This document shows positions 22,651 to 29,452 of a stretch of DNA of 31,490 bases, one piece after another. Under the pieces are notes generated by a model that was given only the letters and a program-made list of their open reading frames with translations, ran no database searches and was not told the origin of the DNA. Both the position numbers and the translations under genes were made by a program. Each line of letters begins with the position of its first letter. Position 1 is the first letter of the stretch. Origin of the DNA: JAXHLG01 sp046497225. Lineage in GTDB: Bacteria > Patescibacteriota > Minisyncoccia > Moranbacterales > DUUL01. Location: contig JAWOGA010000018.1 in assembly GCA_046497225.1 (NCBI GenBank), forward strand, positions 1-31,490. The letters are read 5' to 3'.

Positions 22651-24261
22651 ATGATTAAAGAATATTTTTGGATTGCAGTTGTTGGCGTTCTTCTCAATAG
22701 CGGACTCATAGCAGCTGACGCGTTGGGATTTTTGCCTATGGAACTGCCTGTTTTTCTGTTTATTTTATTCTTAATTCTTTGGTTTTCTTGGATTCGGCCA
22801 ATAAGAATGTTTTGGATTTTTATAATATTAATTCCTTTGGAAAGAGTAATTTTATCCTCCCCTCAAATTCCTTTCTCCTTAAGACCTTATCAACTTTTAG
22901 GCGCGGCGCTTGCTTTGGCCTTAATTTCAAGATGGATTTTTGAAAAATTTTCTCTAAGACAAAAAATGCGCCTACTGAAATTTGATTTGAAGCCATTATT
23001 CTCATGGCGGGGAAAGTCCGGTTTTTTGAATTTAAGAGATTTTCTAATTCTCCTTTTTCCTTTTATTGCCATTGCATCAATCGCTAATGCTCCGAATAAA
23101 GCATCCTCCATCAAACTGACATTGGTTTTGGTTTCTTTTATAGTTATTTATTGGTTGACCGCAAATTTCTTTCTTAACAAAAAGAGATTGCAAGAGGCTT
23201 TATGGTTTTTTGTGGCTACCTCATTGCCCATTTTGATTTTTGGAGCCTATCAGGCATTTGCCCACAAGTTGGGCTGGCCCGATTTTCAAATTTTTGCTGA
23301 AAGATCCAACGGAACATTTGCCGAACCGGACTGGTTTGGAGTTTATTTGGTCTTTCTGGCTTCCATTATTTATTGGCTCAACTTGCAACTCTTCAAAACT
23401 AAAAATAGCACCAAGATTGCTAGTTGGGAATTACGCAGAGTGGGAAAGTGGTTTGCCAATTTTTATTTATTTTTCATTTTTTTGGTTTTGCTTTTAACGG
23501 TAGCACGCAGCGCTTGGCTGGGATTTGCCGGAGTAACAGCGGTTTACTTTGTTTTACTTTGGTGGCAGGGAAAGGTTTTTAAATTTAAAAAACTAACTTC
23601 CAAAAGTCTTTTTAAAGAGAGTTTTTCTTTGATGCTAATTTACACTTTTTCTATTGTTGTTTTGTTGGTTTTTAACTTATCCCAATTTCATCTAATCAAT
23701 AGGGCAGAAAGTTCTTTGAGCGGTATGCAAAAAATAACTATTAGTTGCGAGCAGGACGGCCAAGTGCCTAAAAAAATATCATCCACAGAAGAATTAAGCC
23801 AATATAACTGTAAACATATTAGGCTGGAAGAAATATCTTCTGAAAAAAACGACGGCAAGCTAGTAAAAGAAGTTTATCGTCCCGACCCCAACGTTGAAAT
23901 TCGTAAAAATATTTATTCCAAAACCTGGCATTCCATCAAAGAACATATGATTATGGGGCAAGGATTGGGAACATCTTCTGAAATTCTCGGCAAAGACAGC
24001 CACGGCCAAGGATTAAATTCTTCTAATATCTTTTTAGAAGTATGGTTATCTACGGGTTTAATTGGATTAATTCTCTTCATTGGGTTTTTCTTTCTTCCTA
24101 TATTTTTGTCTCTGAGAAGATTGTTTCAAAAGAAAAAGGACAATTATGGGCTAAGTTTGTTTATTGTTTTATCCGGTGCAGCCTTTTTGATTCCCAATCT
24201 TTTCAACGCAGGAATTTTCTTGGGTATTTTTTGGATTTGGCTGGCAGCAATAAAAGAATAA
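22651..24261 (+). CDS. O-antigen ligase/polymerase family membrane protein
   Basis: The 536-residue polytopic protein has about 11-12 membrane helices and the Wzy_C/O-antigen-ligase domain. Motifs are TVARSAWLGFAGV and a large outer loop (about 360-440). The loop ends in WHSIKEHMIMGQGLGTSSE and SNIFLEVWLSTGLIGLILF, matching the catalytic-loop region with conserved Arg, His/Gln and Gly residues. It joins or polymerises polyprenyl-linked glycans on the outside of the membrane. CPR cells usually lack lipid A, so the acceptor may be a teichoic-like polymer or an S-layer glycoprotein. It is likely cotranscribed with the VTT-like gene upstream. Confidence 0.85.
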   Translation: MIKEYFWIAVVGVLLNSGLIAADALGFLPMELPVFLFILFLILWFSWIRPIRMFWIFIILIPLERVILSSPQIPFSLRPYQLLGAALALALISRWIFEKFSLRQKMRLLKFDLKPLFSWRGKSGFLNLRDFLILLFPFIAIASIANAPNKASSIKLTLVLVSFIVIYWLTANFFLNKKRLQEALWFFVATSLPILIFGAYQAFAHKLGWPDFQIFAERSNGTFAEPDWFGVYLVFLASIIYWLNLQLFKTKNSTKIASWELRRVGKWFANFYLFFIFLVLLLTVARSAWLGFAGVTAVYFVLLWWQGKVFKFKKLTSKSLFKESFSLMLIYTFSIVVLLVFNLSQFHLINRAESSLSGMQKITISCEQDGQVPKKISSTEELSQYNCKHIRLEEISSEKNDGKLVKEVYRPDPNVEIRKNIYSKTWHSIKEHMIMGQGLGTSSEILGKDSHGQGLNSSNIFLEVWLSTGLIGLILFIGFFFLPIFLSLRRLFQKKKDNYGLSLFIVLSGAAFLIPNLFNAGIFLGIFWIWLAAIKE

Positions 24262-24312
24262 AATTATAAACAGCTGCTTTGAATAATAAGCTTTAGATGA
24301 ACTTGGTTGCCA

Positions 24313-24340
24313 AAAATAAAACCCCCTCCAAAAGGGGTTT
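24313..24340 (-). terminator. Intrinsic terminator of rpmB
   Basis: The arms aaacccc (24319-24325) and ggggttt (24334-24340) enclose 8 bases. On the minus strand the hairpin is followed by a T-rich run (complement of the A-rich 24312-24318). It lies about 40 bases after the rpmB stop and could also end the rightward O-antigen-ligase transcript. Confidence 0.75.
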
Positions 24341-24380
24341 CAAGTCAATATAAGGCATTGTAAAATCCGGTAGGAAAAGA

Positions 24381-24566
24381 TTAATCCAATTCCAAGTTTT
24401 CCTCTTTATTCAAGGTTTTTATACAAGAAGTGCAAATCTTCCTTTTTTTCCCATTGATGGTTTTGCTTTGAAGATTTGCCTTGAATTTCCGCTTGGTGGC
24501 AATATTGGAGTGGGATCTTTTATTTCCGCTAAGCGCCTTTTTTTCGCATATATAACATTTAGCCAT
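24381..24566 (-). CDS. rpmB: 50S ribosomal protein L28
   Basis: The 61-residue L28 is of the short, zinc-ribbon (C+) type, with cysteine pairs C4/C7 (MAKCYICEKK) and C45/C48 (ICTSC). It has the family core SGNKRSHSNIATKRKFKANLQ. It binds 23S rRNA in the large subunit. It is a single gene on the minus strand between two plus-strand membrane-protein genes, with a terminator downstream. No Shine-Dalgarno is visible before ATG 24566. Confidence 0.95.
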   Translation of the reverse strand: MAKCYICEKKALSGNKRSHSNIATKRKFKANLQSKTINGKKRKICTSCIKTLNKEENLELD

Positions 24567-24670
24567 GGTTTTACTGTTGAAGATTTAAAAAAGATGTTCT
24601 ATAATTACTAGCATAGTTTAACAATTTAACGGTTGAATGTCAACCGAAATTTTAATTTTTAGAAACTTAT

Positions 24671-25315
24671 ATGGAAATAATAATAGTAATAGCAATTTTG
24701 ATTTTTTCGGTTATGATTCATGAGGTGGCTCATGGATTAGCCGCTTTTTGGCAAGGAGATCCAACAGCTAAATACGCAGGTAGACTTACTCTCAATCCAG
24801 TGAAACATCTGGATCCGGTAGGATCGGTAATTGTTCCGCTGCTTCTGTTTATTTCTCAAGCCGGAATACTTATCGGCTGGGCAAAACCGGTTCCCTATAA
24901 TCCTTTCAATTTAAGGGATCAAAAATACGGCCCAGCTCTTGTGGGCTTGGCAGGACCCCTTTCTAATCTCATTTTTGCTTTAGTTTGCGGCGTTTTGTTC
25001 AATTTGTTTTTGAAGCTTGGGATTGCCGGAAACTTTGTTTTTGTGATATTGAGTTATACCATTTATATCAACTTGCTTTTAATGATTTTCAATCTTTTGC
25101 CAATTCCCCCTCTTGACGGATCCAAGATCTTGTTTACCTTTCTGCCCATCTCCGACCATACCAAGCAAATCTTAGAGCAATATGGGTTTATTTTCCTTTT
25201 AGTTTTCATTTTTATGTTCTTCCCTTTAATATCTTCTCTTCTGGGCTTTGTTCTGGGATTTTTTTCCGAGTATATTATAGGAGTAAATATTGCGGAGTAT
25301 TTGATGGGTCTTTAG
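24671..25315 (+). CDS. Site-2 protease family (M50) membrane metalloprotease
   Basis: The 214-residue polytopic protein has the zinc motif HEVAH (H17, E18, H21) in the first helix and the third ligand in NLLPIPPLDGSKIL. The HLDPVGSVIVPLLL and GWAKPVPYNPFNLR segments are typical of the minimal, PDZ-free S2P subgroup. It cuts transmembrane substrates, often anti-sigma factors or signal-peptide remnants. The membrane protein beside the ECF sigma factor (10976) is a conceivable substrate, though there is no direct evidence. No Shine-Dalgarno is seen. Confidence 0.92.
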   Translation: MEIIIVIAILIFSVMIHEVAHGLAAFWQGDPTAKYAGRLTLNPVKHLDPVGSVIVPLLLFISQAGILIGWAKPVPYNPFNLRDQKYGPALVGLAGPLSNLIFALVCGVLFNLFLKLGIAGNFVFVILSYTIYINLLLMIFNLLPIPPLDGSKILFTFLPISDHTKQILEQYGFIFLLVFIFMFFPLISSLLGFVLGFFSEYIIGVNIAEYLMGL

Positions 25316-25386
25316 GATTAATTTGAGCTAAAAAACATCTTTTCACCTCCTCTCTTTAATAAAGAAGGACGGGGGGCGTCAAAATA

Positions 25387-25414
25387 TTGACAAATTGTTT
25401 TTTAGAGGTATAAT
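25387..25414 (+). promoter_or_regulatory. Consensus sigma-70 promoter
   Basis: TTGACA (25387-25392) and TATAAT (25409-25414) are both perfect hexamers with a 16-base spacer, the best promoter match I saw in the window. A start near 25421 gives a leader of about 140 bases before the small gene at 25564. Confidence 0.8.
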
Positions 25415-25417
25415 CAG

Positions 25418-25535
25418 CTGGTAATGTTGTAAATTAATTTTGCAGCACCAGTTCTTTCAGAGTTTGACAAAAATCACCGGAAATTAGGATATTTTAGTTT
25501 CTTATTTTATTTTAATTTCCGGTGATTTTTTGATT
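25418..25535 (+). promoter_or_regulatory. Structured 5' leader with terminator-like hairpin
   Basis: The leader begins with a small possible hairpin (ctggt 25418-25422 with accag 25447-25451). A perfect 18-pair stem follows, aaaaatcaccggaaatta (25469-25486) with taatttccggtgattttt (25513-25530), around a 26-base AT-rich loop. The GC part runs into a T stretch (to 25531), as in an intrinsic terminator, yet it lies before the Shine-Dalgarno of the 25564 gene. It could be an attenuator or unknown riboswitch, a stand-alone small RNA of about 115 bases, or an mRNA stabiliser. The long loop is unusual for a terminator. No known riboswitch class is recognised. Confidence 0.5.
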
Positions 25536-25563
25536 TAAAAAAAGAACAGAGAGGAGGAGAATT

Positions 25564-25974
25564 ATGAAAGCTCAAATTCAAGCGCAGGTTTTGAAGGGAA
25601 GGGTGGAATTTTCAAGTTGGGCGGAAACGGTGAGAGACTCCCTGGAGGAGGCAGGCTGTAAGGACTACAGCTTGGAACAATATTGCTCCAAGAAAGACTT
25701 TAGAGGCAATTGGCTGATCCGATCTTTTGACGGAAGAGTTTTTCGAATTAAGGAAAAAGATTTATTGGAGCTCATACATGAAATGAATGAGATAAGAAAG
25801 AAATCTTTATACTTAACCAAAAACTCTTCATTGGAGGGTTTGTTGGTTAGATTTGTTTTTTATCCCAATAACAAAAAAAGAAGAAAATATAGATATGCCG
25901 AGAATATAGAGATTGAAGATGTATATCTTCAAAAAACAAAAGATTCTTATCAAAGTGAAGCTGCTTGTTTTTAA
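25564..25974 (+). CDS. Small basic protein of unknown function (136 residues)
   Basis: I do not recognise this protein. The start is fixed by a strong Shine-Dalgarno, gaggagga, a few bases ahead of ATG 25564. The protein has no signal or membrane segment. It shows a first helical part (SSWAETVRDSLEEAGCKDYS), a strand pair (NWLIRSFDGRVFRIKEKDLL), a helix (LLELIHEMNEIRKKSL) and a strongly basic stretch, NNKKRRKYRY, that could contact nucleic acid. It has a consensus promoter, a structured leader, a perfect palindrome over its stop codon and a terminator, and no operon partner. This resembles the layout of the gene at 3076. High or conditional expression is likely; the function is unknown. Confidence 0.7.
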   Translation: MKAQIQAQVLKGRVEFSSWAETVRDSLEEAGCKDYSLEQYCSKKDFRGNWLIRSFDGRVFRIKEKDLLELIHEMNEIRKKSLYLTKNSSLEGLLVRFVFYPNNKKRRKYRYAENIEIEDVYLQKTKDSYQSEAACF

Positions 25975-25990
25975 TTAAAAACAAGCAGCT
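25959..25990. repeat. Perfect 32-base palindrome spanning the stop codon
   Basis: The arms agctgcttgttttt (25959-25972) and aaaaacaagcagct (25977-25990) flank aatt, so all 32 bases are self-complementary. The stop codon TAA (25972-25974) sits at its centre. It can form a stable hairpin in RNA, or a cruciform in DNA, directly before the terminator. Confidence 0.85.
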
Positions 25991-25991
25991 C

Positions 25992-26020
25992 AAAGCCGAT
26001 CGCAACGCGTTCGGCTTTTT
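25992..26020 (+). terminator. Intrinsic terminator of the 25564 gene
   Basis: The arms aaagccga (25992-25999) and tcggcttt (26011-26018) enclose an 11-base loop and continue into T's. It begins one base after the preceding palindrome. Confidence 0.8.
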
Positions 26021-26251
26021 ATTATTTTCTTAATATAAAATTAGGCAAATTTTCTGACATTAAAATATTTTCCTGCTTTGTTTGTAGTAACTTAATGCGT
26101 GAAAAGTTAAGAATTTGCTTTTTTGATGTTTTTGTGTTTAATTAGTGAAAAATCATCTTCTTGCCCATTGGCCCAAAGTTTGGGTAGGTTTGGTGTGAAC
26201 AGAAGATTTTTTTAATAATTAGTTGAAAGATGACAATGTTGATGCTAAGTA

Positions 26252-26352
26252 AGATACAAGGACGCAAAATACAATTACCAAGCAAGAAATAAACGTTTGA
26301 ATATTGGGATTTCGAATTTGAAATTTGTTTGCATCCTTGTGCCTTGTATCTT
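26252..26352. repeat. Inverted-repeat element of about 100 bases (non-coding)
   Basis: The gap 26028-26433 holds no gene. Within it, agatacaaggacgcaaa (26252-26268) is mirrored by tttgcatccttgtgccttgtatct (26328-26351); the reverse complement matches apart from one 7-base insertion. The interior holds further near-palindromic stretches such as tttcgaatttgaaatt. The structure suggests a small non-autonomous mobile or repetitive element. Similar AT-rich ttcgaatttgaaattt strings are, to my memory, common between genes of uncultured bacteria. No target-site duplication was identified. Confidence 0.55.
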
Positions 26353-26433
26353 GTATCTTTGTTACTATAATTATTTCTTGGATACATTTATCTTTTTTAA
26401 CGTTATATTTTTGGATTTTGAATTAAAATTATC

Positions 26434-26970
26434 ATGTTTAAACTAAGATCAAATTATAAGCCGGCCGGTGATCAGCCCGGAGCAATTCAAAAACTTGTTT
26501 CTGGAGTGGAAAACGGAAACAGGGATCAAACCCTGCTGGGTGTAACCGGGAGCGGGAAGACTTTTTCTATGGCCAATGTGATCGCCCAAACAGGGAAGCC
26601 GACTTTGGTTATCGCCCACAACAAAACCTTAGCGGCTCAACTAGCGCAAGAGTATAGAGAATTTTTTCCGGAAAACGCCGTTTGTTATTTTGTTTCCTAT
26701 TATGATTATTACCAGCCGGAAGCGTATATCCCGGTGACCGACACCTATATAGAGAAAGAGGCTCAGATTAACGAGGAAATCGACCGTCTGCGCCATGAAG
26801 CCACCCAGGCTTTATTAACTCGCCGGGATGTGATTGTGGTCGCTTCGGTTTCTTGTATTTATAGTTTAGGTAGTCCGGAAGAATATGAAAAAGTGCATTT
26901 GCGAATTGAAGTTGGCAAAAAAGAGACTCGCTTTGATCTGGTCCGCCGGTTGGTGGATATCTATTTTGAG
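26434..26970 (+). pseudogene. uvrB: UvrB, N-terminal 179 codons only (cut at contig join)
   Basis: Residues 1-179 are a normal excinuclease subunit B start. They include YKPAGDQPGAIQKL, Walker A GVTGSGKT (36-43), HNKTLAAQLAQEY, the DNA-inserting beta-hairpin region YYDYYQPEAYIP, and EEIDRLRHEATQALLTRRD. UvrB verifies DNA damage and loads UvrC in nucleotide-excision repair, and a full protein has about 660-680 residues. At VDIYFE (26970) the homology stops; a UvrB would continue with Arg and a phi-GxFRVRG-type segment. The frame then reads permease DNA out of frame to a stop at 27121-27123. Motifs before the break are intact, so the loss is probably an assembly artefact and not decay. Confidence 0.9.
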
Positions 26971-26976
26971 TTTCCT
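26966..26976. other. Chimeric junction: Patescibacteria-like to Bacteroidota-like DNA
   Basis: Left of about 26970 the codons are uvrB; from about 26971 they are an APC permease starting mid-protein (FLLPGLAYAQAGPAVV). Base composition, codon use and gene content all change here. Both genes are truncated at the same point, with no repeat, insertion sequence or att-like site between them. Confidence 0.88.
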
Positions 26977-28987
26977 GCTTCCCGGGCTGGCATATGCCCA
27001 GGCAGGTCCTGCCGTTGTACTGGCCTATTTGCTGAGCGGACTCCTCATGTTACCGGCCATGTTCAGCATTGCCGAACTGGCCACTGCCCTGCCAAGAGCC
27101 GGAGGATCCTACTATTTCATTGATCGCAGCCTGGGCCCCCTGGCCGGCAACCTCGGAGGATTTGGGGTATATACCTCGCTGGTGCTTAAAACCTCTTTCA
27201 CCCTGGTAGGTATGGGAGCCTACAGCTGTCTGTTCCTTGATCTGCCGGTTAAGGTGGTTGCCCTGAGTCTGACCATTGTATTTATGTTCCTTAACCTCTT
27301 CGGTGCAAAACATAGTTCCGGCCTGCAAAAAATTCTGGTGGTGACCCTTATTGTGATACTCACCTTTTTTATGGTCCAGGGATTCGTTTATATATTCGGA
27401 GACATGGGCACAACCCGGCTGCAGGATACTTACACCCCTTTGCTTCCATTCGGCCCGATGGGCCTGCTGACCACCATCGGGTTTGTCTTTATTTCCTATG
27501 CCGGGCTAACCAAGATCGAAAGTGTGGCAGAAGAGGTAAAGAATCCGGAAAGGAACATTCCACTGGGCATGATCCTCTCCCTGCTGGCAACTATTGTCAT
27601 CTACACCCTCGGCGTATTTGTGGTGGTTGCGGTCCTTGACCACACTGCACTGGCAGAAGACATGACACCCATTGCCACAGCCGGCGATGCCTTCATGAGC
27701 TGGCTCCCCGGTGAATCCGGATTGCTCATCCTGGTGATTGCAGCATTTGCCGCTTTCGCCTCCACAGGAAATGCCGGCATCATGTCAGCTTCACGCTATC
27801 CTCTTGCCATGGCAAGGGACAGGCTGCTCCCGCCGGTATTTGCAAGAATCAACCGCTTTTACACACCGGGGATATCCATCATAACCACCTCCGCCATTGT
27901 GGCTTTTTTTATTCTCGTACTGACCGCCTCTGAAATTGCCAAGATGGCAAGTACCGTCCACCTGGTCATCATGCTGCTGCTCAACGTGTCGGTCATTGTC
28001 ATGCGCAGGAGCGAAATACCTTCATACGATCCGGGGTTCAGGTCTCCGATGTTCCCTTATGTCCAGTATTTCGGGATTGCCGTTTACGCTGTATTGATTA
28101 TCTATATGGGGGCACTTCCCCTGGTACTGGGTGCGGGTGTTTTTCTCCTCGCCCATTTATGGTACAGGTATTACGGCAGAAAAAACACGCGTCGGGAGGG
28201 GGCAATTTTTCACTGGTTCGCCAGGATGGGCAAATACCAGGATCCCGGCCTTGAATGGGAGTTTATTGAACTGCTGAAGGAAAAAGGCCTTCGGGAGGAT
28301 GACCCCTTTGATCATCTGATTATCGAAACCAATATCCTGATAAAGAACCGTTTCTTTGACAATTTTGACAGACTCCTGACCCAGGTCTCAAAAAGCTTTT
28401 CAAGAGAGCTCGGACAGCAACCCGGAAAGATCGAAGCCGCCTTCCGGGAAAAATCTCCCATTGACCCAAGCTTGCTACATCCACAGGTATCTTTACTGCA
28501 TGCTCAACTTGAGCAGATGCAAACACCCAGGCTGAAAATTGTCCTGTCCAGAAAAGGAATCAAAAGGAGTGTGGAGAAAAGGGGCATACACTCAACCGAC
28601 ACGATCCATGTATTCTTTTTCCTGGTCAGCCCGGCCGGCGACCAACGCCAGCATTTACGATTGCTGGTACGCATTTCCGATATCCTCGAAAGAGAGAACT
28701 TCGTGGAGAAAATGCTGGAATGCAAAGACGAACAGCGTGTCAAAGAATATTTACTGCACCATGAGCGTTATATTTCTCTGGACCTGGTATCCGGCTCCCC
28801 GGCCGGAGCTTTTATCGGCCAGAACACCGGGAAGCTTGATCTTCCCGCTGACACCCTGCCGGTATTGATAAGAAGGAAAAACAGGGTGTTTACACCCGAT
28901 AGCCATACCACGTTAAAGGAGGGCGACTCCCTTACCATCATCGGCGATCCAAAAAGCATTGACCAACTGTACAAAAAATATAAATAG
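26971..28987 (+). CDS. APC-superfamily amino acid permease with regulatory C-terminal domains, 5' truncated
   Basis: The recognisable protein begins at FLLPGLAYAQAGPAVVLAYL, which in APC transporters follows the first-helix GxxxS/G-G motif. The true N-terminus (about 30-40 residues) is therefore missing, and the ATG at 26885 belongs to uvrB DNA. About 11 membrane helices are left (to about 28180), with GGSYYFIDRSLGPLAGNLGG and FISYAGLTKIESVAEEVKNP typical of APC. A soluble tail follows. Its middle (about 28270-28770) resembles a PTS EIIA type-2/USP-like module (LRLLVRISDILERENFVEKM). The end (about 28770-28980; FIGQNTGKLDL, LKEGDSLTIIGDP) is a TrkA_C/RCK_C-like ligand domain. It probably takes up an amino acid under regulation of that tail. 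It is followed at 2 bases by moaC. Confidence 0.85.
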
Positions 28988-28989
28988 TC

Positions 28990-29448
28990 ATGTCCTCATT
29001 TTCTCATATTGACAAAGATGGAAAAGCAAACATGGTAGATGTCGGGAGCAAAGCCGTGCAGCAAAGAACGGCCACGGCATCCGGATTCATCACCCTGGAA
29101 CCAGACACCCTATCCCTTATTAAAGAAAACCAGATCAAGAAAGGCGATGTACTTACGGTGGCTGAGATAGCCGGCATACAGGCAGCCAAACAAACATCCG
29201 CCCTGATTCCGCTTTGCCACCCGCTCCAAATCACCAAAGCAGATGTGACCACAGAGATTGTTGACGAGAAGAACAACCAGGGCGTAAGGGTAAAGGCCCG
29301 GGTAAAATGCAACGGTCAAACCGGCGTGGAGATGGAAGCCCTCACTGCAGTCAGCACCGCCCTGCTTACCATATATGACATGTGCAAAGCCGTGGACAAA
29401 CAAATGACAATCACAAATATCCGACTACTGGAAAAAGAAAAAATCTGA
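28990..29448 (+). CDS. moaC: Cyclic pyranopterin monophosphate synthase MoaC
   Basis: MoaC works with MoaA in the first step of molybdenum cofactor synthesis, turning 3',8-cyclo-GTP into cyclic pyranopterin monophosphate. The 152-residue protein has all key motifs: NMVDVGSKAVQQRTATASG, KKGDVL (K51), AGIQAAKQTSALIPLCHPL (H77), GVEMEALTAVSTALLTIYD (D130) and MCKAVDK (K133). The usual C-terminal GGKSG is lacking (it ends RLLEKEKI), which is tolerated in some homologues. It lies 2 bases after the permease gene and 4 before the MOSC-MogA gene, so the three are likely one operon. No Shine-Dalgarno is seen, as is common in Bacteroidota. Confidence 0.95.
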   Translation: MSSFSHIDKDGKANMVDVGSKAVQQRTATASGFITLEPDTLSLIKENQIKKGDVLTVAEIAGIQAAKQTSALIPLCHPLQITKADVTTEIVDEKNNQGVRVKARVKCNGQTGVEMEALTAVSTALLTIYDMCKAVDKQMTITNIRLLEKEKI

Positions 29449-29452
29449 ATTT

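Noticed and set aside
3076..25974. Homology between the two small unknown proteins (3076 and 25564)
   Set aside because: By-eye alignment gave no consistent shared motif. Only the gene layout is alike.
26434..27123. A 229-residue UvrB-like protein with a novel C-terminus
   Set aside because: Residues after 179 are permease DNA in the wrong frame. The tail is not a real domain.
26885..28987. A continuous 700-residue frame starting MKKCICELK that looks like a full permease
   Set aside because: Its first 29 codons are uvrB DNA read in another frame. Permease similarity starts only at 26971-26972, so the apparent start and length are artefacts of the join.
29004..29403. Long minus-strand frames over moaC and the permease
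   Set aside because: They are antisense shadows caused by higher GC codon use on the right side; plus-strand proteins there have clear families.
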